From: Caldilineaceae bacterium bin34
GTDB lineage: Bacteria; Chloroflexota; Anaerolineae; Caldilineales; Caldilineaceae
Length of the DNA stretch: 64,000 bases
Assembly: GCA_002238555.1 (NCBI GenBank)
Contig: MPMO01000008.1
Span: forward strand, 1 to 64,000
Direction of reading: 5' to 3'
Shown here in pieces: positions 30,334-40,037 of this stretch. A program made the translations under genes and the position numbers. Numbering within the stretch: position 1 is the first letter of the stretch; the number at the start of each line of letters is the position of its first letter. The notes beneath the pieces were generated by a model, which searched no databases, was not told the DNA's origin, and saw only the letters and a program-made list of their open reading frames with translations.

Positions 30334-31746
30334 TTACGGCTGCCCAATTGCATTCCACAGCTCGTCGCGGCGGTGTCTGACAGTTTCCTGAACCTGCGCC
30401 AGAAGACCGACTTGGGCCGTATCGCTGCCGGCTTGCGCAATCAAGATGTGGGCCTCCAGCCACCAGTACAGCTTCTCGTATTCGCCAAGTACCGGATTGG
30501 GGACCTCCTGGCCAACTTGCCAGTCCCGCGAGGCCTTCAGCAGCGGCCGGAACATGCTTCCCGCATTGAGTTCGCGTGCCAGGGTGGCATTGGGTACGTG
30601 GGCCGCCAGCCAATTGTGGACATCCCGTCCCTCCCACGGGCCGATGGCAATGGATCTCTCCGCCGGAACCGGCGGCTGGAAGTTCCAAAGACGGTGGATT
30701 TCCGCCTGGTACAGGTCGGGGTAGGCCGGAACATGCGTGCCTGATGTGCCGCGCAGACGCATCTCGTCGCGGATGACCAGGTTGTTCATCGTGTTGTGCA
30801 GGAACCCAAAGAAGGCATGGATGGGAACCTGCACCGGCTCTTCAAGGAACCTGCCCTGCGGGGCCGGTCCGTTGCGCACCGGCACCTGCGGCAACCCGGA
30901 CCAGGCCGTGATGCCGGACACGATGTTGAAGGCGAACAGCAGGGGTTCGTCCTCGTTGGCGGCCAGCACGGCAAGGACGGATGCATCCGGTCCGAAGCCG
31001 AGGATCTCCGCCGTCGGGCCCTGATCCAGCGGCAGGGGCGCGTGTCCACAACCGCTGAATCGCAGGCGCCGCCACAGGGTCCGGGCCCGGACCTGGCGTT
31101 GAGGATGCAAATAGAGGCTGTGCATCAGGCAGTAGAGTGTGCCTTCCGCCGCGGCGGAAGGCAGTGCTCCCAGATGGTCGATTGCTTCCTCCGCGACGAC
31201 ATCCACCGGGTTTTGGGCCATGGCGGCCAGGACCGCGCAGGCGTCGGTCTCCGACAGGTGCCGCAGGACTTGGTGTACACGGGCGCGCTGGTCCGGCTCA
31301 ATCTCGGCAAACTGCCGGGCGTACTCCACCAGGACGGCCGGGAATTGGGTCCGGGCCGACAGAGCTTCCCTGAGACTTGTAAGAATCACCTGGTTTTGGT
31401 CGCCGACATCCTCCAGGTATGACGTTTCCACTTCGGTTTCGAGGTAGGTTTCCAGAAGCGTGGCGGCGGAGAGACGCGCCTGGGGCGATCGTCGACTGTT
31501 GAGGATCACGGCGTTGAGGACCTCGATTGCCCGTTGGCGATCAAGACGCCTCACGATCTGGCCGAGTGTGTTGCGCGTCTTGAAGTCCGCGTCGTCCAGG
31601 AAATTCGCAACCCCCTCCAGAATGGTTTCCGGATGCAAACGGCCGATCAGATCGTCGAGGCGCCGCTTGAATTCCCGATCCGACGCGACTGCGGTCATCC
31701 GCACAATGGCGGCTCGGACATCGTCTGGTGGGGACTGGCTGTTCAT
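30334..31746 (-). CDS. HEAT-like repeat protein of unknown function
   Basis: The 470-residue protein begins MNSQSPPDDVRAAIVRM (ATG at 31746). The first 250 residues are alpha-helical with repeat-like pairs such as RLSAATLLETYLETEVE and ACAVLAAMAQNPVDVVAEEAIDHL, which suggests a HEAT or Armadillo-type solenoid for protein binding. The second half has no recognised domain (LGFGPDASVLAVLAANEDE, RNGPAPQGRFLEEPVQVPIH). It ends in a helical segment with many Ala and Gln residues. There is no signal peptide or membrane segment. It stands alone, divergent from the Gfo/Idh gene. Confidence 0.72.
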   Translation of the reverse strand: MNSQSPPDDVRAAIVRMTAVASDREFKRRLDDLIGRLHPETILEGVANFLDDADFKTRNTLGQIVRRLDRQRAIEVLNAVILNSRRSPQARLSAATLLETYLETEVETSYLEDVGDQNQVILTSLREALSARTQFPAVLVEYARQFAEIEPDQRARVHQVLRHLSETDACAVLAAMAQNPVDVVAEEAIDHLGALPSAAAEGTLYCLMHSLYLHPQRQVRARTLWRRLRFSGCGHAPLPLDQGPTAEILGFGPDASVLAVLAANEDEPLLFAFNIVSGITAWSGLPQVPVRNGPAPQGRFLEEPVQVPIHAFFGFLHNTMNNLVIRDEMRLRGTSGTHVPAYPDLYQAEIHRLWNFQPPVPAERSIAIGPWEGRDVHNWLAAHVPNATLARELNAGSMFRPLLKASRDWQVGQEVPNPVLGEYEKLYWWLEAHILIAQAGSDTAQVGLLAQVQETVRHRRDELWNAIGQP

Positions 31747-32079
31747 GGATGCGGGTTGGGGCCTTGTCGGGAACTCGGTTGGAACAGCGTGCTCGAACCC
31801 CGAGGATTCGCGGGACCGTTGGGGGTCGGGCATCCGGGTTCCGGTGCATGTGGGAGCCACCGGACCAGTGTTGAATTATCCATCCTGGAGCCGGATGAGC
31901 CGTGATCGGCGGCGCCTGAAGCAGCTCATCCGCGGTAGAGGGTCCCGAGCGGTGCATGTGCATTGTTCGGAAGCGGGGATAATTTCCCTGCTGCACCGCG
32001 GCGCGCTGTCGGGTTGCCGCGTTGGTGCGGCTGTCCTGCCACAGCTCTTCCCGTCAACATCCAATTGACAGGTGGTTCC

Positions 32080-33261
32080 ATGAAGGATGTGTATCAGGTT
32101 TGTCTGCTTGGCTGCGGTCACCGGGGCAGGGCTCAGGCGAGGGCCTACAAGGCCCATCCGCGCATGAATCTGCGCGCCTTGTGCGATATCGACCGGGAGC
32201 GTCTGAACCAATTGGGAGCGGAGTTGGGGGTGTCCTCGCTGTATACCGACCTGGATGAAATGATTCGGAGGGAGCGCCCGGACATCGTTTTGATTCCGAC
32301 TGCCACCCAGTTTCATTTCCCCTTGGCCAAGCGGGTCCTGGAACACGGGTGCCACGTCGATGTGGAAAAGCCGGTCAGCGAACATCTCGACCAGGCCGAC
32401 GAGTTGTTGAGCCTGGCGCGCAGCCGCCAACTGCGGATTGCGGTGCATCACCAATGGCGGACCGCGCCGGCTGCGGCCTCGATTGCCAAGGCATTGCAGG
32501 AGGGCCGCATCGGCAAGTTGCGCTACATGTATGCCAGCGGCAAGGGATACTACGGAGGCTACGGCCTGCCCAACATCGGCACCCACCTCCTGAACATGCT
32601 CTTCGAGTTGGCCGGCCACGTCCGCACGGTTGCGGCCAGCGTCCTGACCGACGGGCGCGACATTGGCCCGGAAGACGTGTTGCATTCCCCGGCCGGCATG
32701 GGCATCGTGGCCGGCGAAAACGTGACGGCCCTGCTGGAGTTCGAGAACGGGGTCTGCGCGACCTTGTTGCAGCACCGCTTCGAGACGATGGATCTCAATG
32801 CCCACGTGGTCGAGGTGTACGGATCCGAGGGACGGCTTCTGTGGCGGCCGCACGGTGCCTTTTGGCTGCCCTCCCCGGCAATCCCCCCTGGCCCCAACCT
32901 CAGCAACCCGCCCGGCGAAAACGCCCACTGGGAACCGTTGGAACCCCTTGTTCCCGACACGTGGGATCCGGGCATGGACTGTCAGGTGGACGAGTACACC
33001 TTTGTGGATCACTATGCACGGGCCTTGGACGAAGATCGGGACCATCCCAGCAGCGGCCAGGAAGGCCGTCACGTCCTGGAGGTGATCAACGCCATTTTCC
33101 TCTCCGCGGTGGAGCGACGGCTGGTTTCCATTGCGGACTTGCCGCGCAGTCATCCCCTGGTTGAGTTCAGGAAGGCTGCGGGCCTGTCGCCTGAACCGGA
33201 ACCGGCGCCCTTCAATCCCCGGGAGTGGCTGGCAGCCGAGGATCGGCGTCTGGGGCGCTGA
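32080..33261 (+). CDS. Gfo/Idh/MocA family oxidoreductase
   Basis: The 393-residue product has an N-terminal Rossmann fold (CLLGCGHRGRAQARAYKAHP, CDIDRERLNQLG) and the family's EKP motif in HVDVEKPVSEH. The C-terminal substrate domain contains YGLPNIGTHLLNMLFEL, with the His-containing helix typical of the family. Members oxidise or rearrange sugars and inositols with NAD(P). The last 40 residues end LAAEDRRLGR. A near-copy of this end occurs again at 37.1 kb on the far side of the DUF262 island. ATG at 32080 gives the family N-terminus. Confidence 0.92.
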   Translation: MKDVYQVCLLGCGHRGRAQARAYKAHPRMNLRALCDIDRERLNQLGAELGVSSLYTDLDEMIRRERPDIVLIPTATQFHFPLAKRVLEHGCHVDVEKPVSEHLDQADELLSLARSRQLRIAVHHQWRTAPAAASIAKALQEGRIGKLRYMYASGKGYYGGYGLPNIGTHLLNMLFELAGHVRTVAASVLTDGRDIGPEDVLHSPAGMGIVAGENVTALLEFENGVCATLLQHRFETMDLNAHVVEVYGSEGRLLWRPHGAFWLPSPAIPPGPNLSNPPGENAHWEPLEPLVPDTWDPGMDCQVDEYTFVDHYARALDEDRDHPSSGQEGRHVLEVINAIFLSAVERRLVSIADLPRSHPLVEFRKAAGLSPEPEPAPFNPREWLAAEDRRLGR

Positions 33262-33262
33262 G
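33133..33262 (+). repeat. Direct repeat A: 3' end of the Gfo/Idh gene
   Basis: This stretch encodes the last 40-odd residues of the oxidoreductase, from LPRSHPLVEFRKAAGL to the stop. It is nearly repeated at 37083-37194 in the same orientation, with a few substitutions and an 18-base in-frame gap in the second copy. The two copies bracket the three-gene island at 33574-37041. Confidence 0.85.
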
Positions 33263-33573
33263 GGGCCGGTGTTCGACTACCTGTGGGCCTGTGCCAATCG
33301 GGCAGACTCCAATCCAGTCATTCCGTAAAGGCCGCAGGATGATCCCGCTTGGGCTCGTCTTTGGGGCGACCGTCGGATCCGTGCATTTGCCGTTGACACA
33401 GTGCTCCACGGACCTCACGCGCAGTATCGTGACGGCTATCATGATGGCAGAGGGATTCCGGGTGATCAGGGCCAGATGCTCCCGCGACAACAACGAACTG
33501 CCGCGTTGCACTGGAACGACTTCACGGAACGTGATTTCCCCCGATCCATTCGAGTCGGAGGTGAAAGGACGGC
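33263..33573. other. Region upstream of the DUF262 island
   Basis: No gene is seen in these 310 bases between the Gfo/Idh stop and the DUF262 start. The segment near 33345-33380 weakly resembles 37280-37312 beyond repeat B (both read roughly LVxGxxVGxxx), hinting that similarity of the flanks may reach past the coding repeat. Confidence 0.35.
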
Positions 33574-34893
33574 ATGCAGGATTCGGATCATGAACGCTTA
33601 GGCCGGAGCCGGGACGCAGGTGTTGCCCAAGATGCGTCGCGCAGGCAAGCGGTTCCAGCAGACACCGGGTCCCGCTTCAGTGCGCCGGCTGAAGCAATGC
33701 CAAACGGCATGCGTGGCATATCGTCGAACGAGGTTGGGCTGCCATCTGAGAATCCCGCATACGATGATCGGGAAGAGGGGACTGCTGCCGGGGAGGGGGT
33801 TGAACAGGAGCAGCTGGAGGATGTATCCGACTCTGCGGCCATTGAGGATCCGTTCGATCCGACGAAGATCCGGATTTCAACCAAGCAGACGACCGTTGCT
33901 CTGATTGTCGAGAGGATGCGGCACGAAGAAATCATCCTTCAGCCAGACTTCCAGCGAAGCGACAACGTGTGGCCGCCAACGACGCGCAGCCGTTTGATCG
34001 AGTCCCTTCTCCTCCGGATTCCCCTTCCGGTTTTTTACATGGCAGCCGACCCGGACAATAACTGGATGGTCGTGGACGGATTGCAGAGGCTGAGCGTGTT
34101 GCGCGACTTTGTCTTGCAACAGACGCTGCGCCTCCGAGGAATGGAGTACTTGAGCCAGTTTGACGCTCACTCCTTTGACGAGCTTCCGCGTCCGATGCAG
34201 CGCCGGATTACCGAGACCGAACTCTCCTGTCATGTTATTGAGCCAGGCACTCCGCCCGAAGTGATGTTCAACGTCTTCAAACGCATCAATACCGGGGGAA
34301 AACCATTGGTGGGACAGGAAGTCCGACATGCACTGAATCCGGGCCCGGTCCGCGCTCTTCTCGGAGAACTGGCCCGTTCGGAGGAATTCCTGAAGGCAAC
34401 CGGTGGCACGATCAATCCGAAGCGGATGGCGGACCGGGAGTGTGTATTGCGTTTCTTGGCTTTCCGATCATTGGGCGAGGCGGAGTACGGAGGTCGGCTT
34501 GACGATTTCCTGATGAAGGCGATGAGGTTTCTGAATAACAGCCCCGAACACCACGCGCTACTGAGGGACGACTTTCGCCGTGCCATGTCACTGGCGTCGG
34601 ACATCTTCGGACGTGAGGCATTTCGGAAGCCGAATCGACCGGGATACGCACGATGGAGGAGTCCCGTGAACAAGCCCCTTTTCGAAAGCCTTTCAGTCGC
34701 CCTGGCCGAGGTTCCGGAAGACTTTACCGGAGTACTAAGAATGCGGAAAGGGGAGATTGTCGATCACCTCGCGCAACTGATGAAGGCGGATGCAGAATTC
34801 ATCGAGAGCATCTCCGTGGGGACTCAGACGACGAGACAAGTAACGATCCGTTTCGAGCGAATGCGGAAGATGTTGCGGCGAGGTTTGCCGTGA
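33574..34893 (+). CDS. DUF262 (GmrS-like) domain protein, gene 1 of a candidate defence cassette
   Basis: The 439-residue protein has a disordered acidic N-terminus of about 95 residues. A DUF262 domain follows: TTVALIVERMRHEEIILQPD, FQRSDNVWPPTTRSRLIESL, IPLPVFYMA and WMVVDGLQRLSVLRDF. This ParB/Srx-like fold (DGQQR-type motif, DGLQR here) forms the NTP-dependent N-terminal half of GmrSD-type modification-dependent restriction enzymes and of several other defence proteins. FKRINTGGKPLVGQEVRHAL is the typical following segment. No HNH (DUF1524) domain is present at the C-terminus. AAAGGA precedes the ATG. The stop overlaps the GTG start of the ATPase (GTGA). Confidence 0.88.
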   Translation: MQDSDHERLGRSRDAGVAQDASRRQAVPADTGSRFSAPAEAMPNGMRGISSNEVGLPSENPAYDDREEGTAAGEGVEQEQLEDVSDSAAIEDPFDPTKIRISTKQTTVALIVERMRHEEIILQPDFQRSDNVWPPTTRSRLIESLLLRIPLPVFYMAADPDNNWMVVDGLQRLSVLRDFVLQQTLRLRGMEYLSQFDAHSFDELPRPMQRRITETELSCHVIEPGTPPEVMFNVFKRINTGGKPLVGQEVRHALNPGPVRALLGELARSEEFLKATGGTINPKRMADRECVLRFLAFRSLGEAEYGGRLDDFLMKAMRFLNNSPEHHALLRDDFRRAMSLASDIFGREAFRKPNRPGYARWRSPVNKPLFESLSVALAEVPEDFTGVLRMRKGEIVDHLAQLMKADAEFIESISVGTQTTRQVTIRFERMRKMLRRGLP

Positions 34894-36046
34894 TCGACCA
34901 TGTTCGCCTAAAGAACTTCAAGTGCTTTCGAGACGAGACAATCGGCTTTGGCGGGCTGACCATTCTCGCCGGCCTCAACGGCGCTGGCAAGAGCAGCGTG
35001 ATTCAGGCCGTATTGGCACTCCGCCAGCGATGGGGGCCAATTCCGGTGTCACCGTGGCGTGGTTCTCTGGTGAATCTTGGGCGGTTCAGTGATGTGCGTC
35101 ACGATGATGCCTTGGACGACGCGGTGCGGCTCGAGGCGTCCTTCTTTGAGGGAAAGGGGAGAGCGTGTCTTGAGGTAGACCCGCACCAGCATGGTGGTGA
35201 AAGTAAGGCCACAGGGATTGATTTCGGTGCCGAGCCCTGGTTTCCAGGGGATGTGGTTGCGGTGCGGAGCGATGGTTTAAGGAAGTTTTGTTTTATCTGT
35301 CTGCCGATCGGCTTGGACCGCGACTTGCCCTGCCATACTTGGAAGAAGGACACGCCTCGGCTACACCTTTGGGGACGCGTGGGGAGCATGTGCTCTGGTA
35401 TTTAGATAGGTTCGGTGATGCCCGAGTCAACCATCGCGTTCGGCACCAAGCCGAACCGAAGAACACCCTCAAAGCCCAGACCAGCGCGTGGCTGAGTGTT
35501 ATCAGTCCTGGTGCCGAGCTGGAAATCAAGGTAATTGCTGAGGCCGATCAGGCCGTCGCAACCTTCCGGTACGCCAAACCCGATGATGTGCCTAGTTCTT
35601 GGTTTCGCGCTGGAAACGTGGGTTTTGGCATCAGCTACGGGCTCGCTCCGATCGTTGCCCTGCTGGCTCCGAAGCGTGGTTCCCAAAGTACTGTCGAGCC
35701 ACTTGTCATCATTGAGAATCCAGAGGCGCACCTTCATCCTGCCGGTCAAACTTCGCTGGCCGAACTGGCTTCCCGCGCTGTTGCAGGCGGTGCCCAGGTG
35801 ATTCTGGAGACCCATAGCGACCATGTATTGAACGGAGTGCGCCTCGCAGTGCACGACAAGATCCTGGCTCCGGACCAGGTGGCCATTCACTATTTTGAGC
35901 GGGAAGGGCTTGAGGTCCTAGTCACGACTCCTGAGCTGTCTCCCAATGGTCAGTTGGATATCTGGCCCGTAGGGTTCTTCGACCAGAATGAACGGAATCT
36001 TTCCCGGCTGATTGGTCTTACAGCTCCCACCAATGGGCCGGCGTAG
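34890..36046 (+). pseudogene. DUF3696-type AAA ATPase with a frameshift, gene 2 of the cassette
   Basis: The gene starts with GTG at 34890: VIDHVRLKNFKCFRDE, then Walker A LAGLNGAGKSSVIQAV. The frame closes at 35405, but a second frame, shifted by -1 near 35285, continues with VLFYLSADRLGPRLALPYL and runs to 36046. That part has Walker B (LVIIENPEAHLHP), the ETHSDHVLNGVRLAV His motif, and the ending PNGQLDIWPVGFFDQNERNL typical of DUF3696 OLD-like ATPases. The joined protein would be about 385 residues, a normal size. The junction TTTAAGGAAGTTTTG is not a canonical slippery heptamer, so a mutation or sequencing error is more likely than programmed frameshifting. The second half could also start independently at TTG 35288. 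Confidence 0.85.
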
Positions 36047-36054
36047 GTCTCACC

Positions 36055-37041
36055 GTGACATCTACAGGATCGCAGATCTGGTTTGTCTTCAACGAGCTGT
36101 CAGCCCGTGTTCCGACCCTTACCAGTCATCAGGGCCGCAGACGCATGGACGAATTGGTCTCCGCAGTGGCGACCGCGATGAAGGGCCGCTCTGCCACTTT
36201 CGTAACCGTTGGGGAACCCAATCTCTGGACGGCCGAGTTGGCACCCGGGTACACAGTCGTGAATTGGTTGGCGGAAACAGTTCCGGATCTCAAAAACCTG
36301 CTGCTTACCATTGCCAGCAAGGACGGTTTGCCAATGGAGGTGGATAAGGCACTGCGCGACCGCTTTAGCTTGTCGGAGTTCGTTCTCGCCCGAGAGGCCG
36401 GCGAGGAGGCGGGAGATCGTGTGGAGGCAAGAGGCCTCGGGGCCGCGTTTCTATTCGCGGGAATCGGTGTCAGCCTTCGATCCGAGGCTCGATGGAGCCG
36501 GATTCAGATTCCACTGCAGCACAGGTGGCTGGATGAAGATAGCCATGTGCAGTCAGAAGAGGTTGAAGCCTTCAACTTGTCCGAGTCATCCCAAGTCGGG
36601 AGCCTGTCAGAACTCTTGCTCGAACGGAGCAGACAAGATCTGCGAAGTGCCCCACTGACTCTGGCAGACCAAAAGCACGCATGTTTCCCCCATTTGGAAT
36701 TCGGCCTCGATGTGGACAGTCATCTGGAGGCACTCCCACCCGAAATTCTGCCGGTCGTGGTCGGGAAGCTAGTGGTTCTAGACGACGCGTCCCGTACATG
36801 GCGTCTAGACCCGACGAAGACCTTTCCGGAACTGCCTAAGCTCCATGGTGAGGGCGAGTCCACCATGCAGCAGTTCGGGGATCAGCGTACGTTTCGAGAT
36901 CCGGAAGGTGATTTCGCTTCGTACAGACTCCACGCGATGGTGCGTTCCGGCTACCGGATCCACCTGCGCGTGACTTACGAGCCCCGTGGGATTGAAATCG
37001 GCTACATCGGCTACCATCTGGACACGGCAACACGCTATTGA
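36055..37041 (+). CDS. Unrecognised protein, gene 3 of the cassette
   Basis: The 328-residue protein starts with GTG at 36055, eight bases after the ATPase stop, so it belongs to the same operon. The N-terminal part (IWFVFNELSARVPTLTSHQG, then RMDELVSAVATAMKGRS) is followed by a mixed alpha/beta region. The C-terminal 60 residues (GESTMQQFGDQRTFRDPEGD, SYRLHAMVRSGYRIHLRVTY and GIEIGYIGYHLDT) look like a compact beta-rich domain. The pattern of charged and aromatic residues there recalls small RNase or interaction domains. I do not recognise a named family. It may be the effector of the DUF262-ATPase pair. Confidence 0.7.
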   Translation: MTSTGSQIWFVFNELSARVPTLTSHQGRRRMDELVSAVATAMKGRSATFVTVGEPNLWTAELAPGYTVVNWLAETVPDLKNLLLTIASKDGLPMEVDKALRDRFSLSEFVLAREAGEEAGDRVEARGLGAAFLFAGIGVSLRSEARWSRIQIPLQHRWLDEDSHVQSEEVEAFNLSESSQVGSLSELLLERSRQDLRSAPLTLADQKHACFPHLEFGLDVDSHLEALPPEILPVVVGKLVVLDDASRTWRLDPTKTFPELPKLHGEGESTMQQFGDQRTFRDPEGDFASYRLHAMVRSGYRIHLRVTYEPRGIEIGYIGYHLDTATRY

Positions 37042-37082
37042 ACAGAGCGAGCGGTTGCGCGCCGTTCCTGCAATGCGTCCTT

Positions 37083-37194
37083 TGTGGACTTGCCGCGCAG
37101 TCATCCCCCGGTTGAGTTCAGGAAGGCCGCGGATCTAGCGCCCTTCGATCCTTGGGAATGGCTGGCAGCCGAGGATCGGCGCCTGGGGCGCTGA
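37083..37194 (+). repeat. Direct repeat B: orphan 3' coding end of a Gfo/Idh paralogue
   Basis: In frame it reads LPRSHPPVEFRKAADL, then APFDPWEWLAAEDRRLGR and a stop, matching the end of the oxidoreductase at 33133-33262 except for an 18-base in-frame gap and scattered changes. No upstream body of the gene is present. Because the changes preserve the reading frame, the copy may come from a tandem paralogue whose body was lost when the island entered, or from a duplicated target site. Confidence 0.82.
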
Positions 37195-37398
37195 GAGCGA
37201 CACCGCGACTGTCGGTTCGCCGGTCGCCAGACGAGTGGGTTCCATTCCCAGGACCGTCCCCCGGCAGTGGAAGCAACTCGCATTGGCTTGTCTGCGGGAC
37301 CAACGTCGGAACCTTGAACCCGACTGGGGACACCGGGCCAACTTGGACTAAACCAAGGCAAATCGGCCCATTCTGTTTTACAATTCCCGTCGCAGCAC

Positions 37399-37475
<77 letters not shown>

Positions 37476-37479
37476 GTGA

Positions 37480-37516
37480 AGAGAGGGGGCCGAAGTCGGT
37501 CCCCTCTCTGCTTTTG
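37480..37516 (+). terminator. Intrinsic terminator after tRNA-Asp
   Basis: AGAGAGGGG (37480-37488) pairs perfectly with CCCCTCTCT (37501-37509), with further pairing inside the loop, and is followed by GCTTTTG. This is a typical Rho-independent terminator. It could also serve the convergent NAD synthetase gene. Confidence 0.82.
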
Positions 37517-37547
37517 CACGAATCGGCTATGTCGGTTTGAAGGCGGG

Positions 37548-39596
37548 TCAATCCGGAACGTTCCGAGCCAGTTCATCGAGCCAGACGGTGGCCGGGGCGT
37601 CGCTGGGCGCACGCCAATCGCCGCGGGGCGACAGGGAGCCCCCCGAACCCACCTTGGGACTGTTGGGTACGGCTGTGCGCTTGAACTGCGAAATCTGAAA
37701 GAACCGGAACAGGAATACGTTCAGCCAGCGCTTGATCTCCGCCAGCGAGTACTCGTTGCGCGCATCCTCGTCCAGAAACTCCGGCCAGGCACCCTTGCCG
37801 CGGTTACCCCAGGCCTGCAGGGCGAGCCACGCCACCTTGGACGGGGCATGGCCGAAGCGGGAGATGTAATAGAGGTGGAAGTCCTGCAGTTCGTAGGGGC
37901 CGATCGTCTCCTCGGTCTTCTGGGCCGGTTGGCTGTCGCCATCGCCGCCCGGCACGAGTTCCGGGGAGATCTCGGTGTCCAGGATGCGCTGCAGCACGGC
38001 ACCGGTTGCTTCATCGAACTGCCCCGAGTGGATATTCCAGCGGATCAGGTGCTGGATCAGGGTCTTGGGCACGGAGCCGTTGACGTTGTAGTGGCTCATC
38101 TGGTCGCCCACGCCGTAGGTGGCCCAACCAAGTGCCAGTTCGCTCAGGTCGCCGGTACCGACCACCAGGGCATCGTTGTGGTTGGCCAGCCGAAACAGGT
38201 GGGAGGTCCGTTCCCCCGCCTGCACGTTCTCGAAGGTGACATCGTACTCCGCTTCCTCTTCGGCAAACGGGTGTTCCAGGTCCCGGAACATCTGCATGGA
38301 GCTGGGAACGATGTCGATCTCCCGGGCCGAAACCCCAAGGGCGTTCATCAGGGCGTGGGCGTTGGACCGGGTGCCGGCGGTCGTGGCGAACCCCGGCATG
38401 GTGTAGGCCAGGATGTCCGTGCGCGGCAGGTCCAGGGTGTCCATGGTCTTGGCCGAGACAATCAGGGCCTGGGTCGAGTCCAGGCCGCCGGACACGCCGA
38501 TGACGAGTTTGCGGATCCCGGTCGCCTCAAGCCGCTGGGCCAGCCCCGACACCTGGATGTTGTACACCTCCGCCGCCCGTTCGTGACGTTCGGTCCGGCT
38601 GCTGGGCACGTACGGGAACCGTTCGATCGTTCGCAACAGGCCACGGGCATGGTCGGGCGGGTCCCAACGGAAGGTCACCGTGTCCATGCGCGCCACGGTG
38701 TCGCGGTGGATGCGGGCACTGTCTCCGAAGCTGGTGAGCCGCATGCGGTCCTGGACGAGTTGCCGGCAATCCAGATCCACCAGGGTTGTGTGGCTGTCGT
38801 GCCGGAACCGTTCCGATTCCGCCAGCAGCCGGCCGTTTTCGTAGGCGATGGCATGCCCATCCCAGGCCATGTCCGTGGTCGACTCGCCCCAGCCGGCGGC
38901 GGCATACAGGTAGGCGGCAATGCAGCGGCCGGAATGGGCCGCGCACAACTGGTGGCGCCAGGCACCCTTGCCCGTCGTGATGTTGCTGGCCGACAGGTTG
39001 GTCAGAATCGTGGCCCCGGCCAGCGCCGCGTGGGAACTGGGCGGGATGGGTGTCCAGACGTCCTCGCAAATCTCGACGTGGAACGTGACATCCGGCGCGC
39101 CGTCGGCGGCAAAGAGCAGGTGGTTGCCGAAGGGCACGGTTTGGCCCAGAAGGTCGGCCTCGGTCCGGTGGGTGTGGCTGGCCGAGGTGAAGTGCCGTTT
39201 TTCGTAGAACTCCCGGTAGTTGGGCAGGTAGGTCTTGGGCACCACGCCCAGGATGGCTCCCGACTGGAACACAACCGCACAGTTGAAGAGGTGTCCGCCG
39301 AAGCGCAGGGGCGCTCCGACAATGCCAACGGTGGGCAGGTCGCGGGAGTCGGCCAGGAGTTCGGCCAAGCCGTCGAGAACGCCCTGCAGGAGCGCGTCCT
39401 GATGCAGCAGGTCGTCGATGCTGTATCCGCTGAGACCAAGTTCAGGAAACAGGGCCAGGGCCGCGCCGCGGGCGTGGCAGTCCCGAAGGGACTTCAGGGT
39501 TTCTGTGGTGTTGGCGGCCGGGTCCGCGAGACAAACGCGGGGCGTGCAAAGGCCGACCCGCACGAAACCGTGCCGATACGGTGAATGGAAGTCCAA
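37548..39596 (-). CDS. nadE: Glutamine-dependent NAD(+) synthetase
   Basis: This two-domain enzyme (682 residues) makes NAD from deamido-NAD, ATP and glutamine. The N-terminal nitrilase-like glutaminase domain shows Glu in [11 protein letters not shown], Lys in [18 protein letters not shown], and Cys in [10 protein letters not shown]. The C-terminal synthetase has the PP-loop [13 protein letters not shown] and [14 protein letters not shown]. Length and N-terminus ([14 protein letters not shown]) match the mycobacterial type, so TTG at 39596 is chosen although the frame stays open to 39665. It ends close to the tRNA-Asp terminator. NadD at 5.1 kb catalyses the preceding step. Confidence 0.95.
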   Translation of the reverse strand: MDFHSPYRHGFVRVGLCTPRVCLADPAANTTETLKSLRDCHARGAALALFPELGLSGYSIDDLLHQDALLQGVLDGLAELLADSRDLPTVGIVGAPLRFGGHLFNCAVVFQSGAILGVVPKTYLPNYREFYEKRHFTSASHTHRTEADLLGQTVPFGNHLLFAADGAPDVTFHVEICEDVWTPIPPSSHAALAGATILTNLSASNITTGKGAWRHQLCAAHSGRCIAAYLYAAAGWGESTTDMAWDGHAIAYENGRLLAESERFRHDSHTTLVDLDCRQLVQDRMRLTSFGDSARIHRDTVARMDTVTFRWDPPDHARGLLRTIERFPYVPSSRTERHERAAEVYNIQVSGLAQRLEATGIRKLVIGVSGGLDSTQALIVSAKTMDTLDLPRTDILAYTMPGFATTAGTRSNAHALMNALGVSAREIDIVPSSMQMFRDLEHPFAEEEAEYDVTFENVQAGERTSHLFRLANHNDALVVGTGDLSELALGWATYGVGDQMSHYNVNGSVPKTLIQHLIRWNIHSGQFDEATGAVLQRILDTEISPELVPGGDGDSQPAQKTEETIGPYELQDFHLYYISRFGHAPSKVAWLALQAWGNRGKGAWPEFLDEDARNEYSLAEIKRWLNVFLFRFFQISQFKRTAVPNSPKVGSGGSLSPRGDWRAPSDAPATVWLDELARNVPD

Positions 39597-40037
39597 AACG
39601 GGTGGAGAGTGGTCTGCCGGAGGGGAAATCCGCCGGTTCCGGGCGGCCGCCCGGCAGAATAGCACAGGGTCCGCACCCGGCCGGAAGGAGTCCGTTCGGG
39701 GGAAGTGATTTCAGCTTCGTTGGGTTTGGCCTGTACCCATGGCGAATCAGGCCTGGTTTCAGGTTGCCGGATGCGATTCACCGGTTCCCATGCCATGCGG
39801 TTGCGCCCTGCCTCGGACCTGCCCACACTGCCGGGCCTCCGGTCGCTGCGGACGGTTGTGCGGGCGGCGGAAATTCCGTCCCGCGCAGTGGCATCCCGGT
39901 TGAAACGGGTTACGCGTCAGTCACTGTCAGGTAGTGTGCCGGACAATGGGTTGCCCACCGTGCACTGACGATCGTGCAAGCTTCGGTTTGTCGATGGGCT
40001 GTCTTCCGTGTCGGTACCCGACCTGGCCGTCTCTTGA
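39597..40037. other. Region without a recognised gene
   Basis: These 440 bases lie between the nadE start and the stop of the Rpn-type nuclease. A plus-strand frame at 39705-39968 has no family features. Promoter elements for nadE were not identified. Confidence 0.4.

Noticed and set aside
35270..35300. Programmed -1 frameshifting in the DUF3696 ATPase
   Set aside because: The junction lacks a canonical slippery heptamer and no downstream stimulatory structure was noticed; mutation or sequence error is simpler.
39705..39968. Plus-strand frame beginning [13 protein letters not shown]
   Set aside because: No ribosome-binding site, no domain, and random composition.
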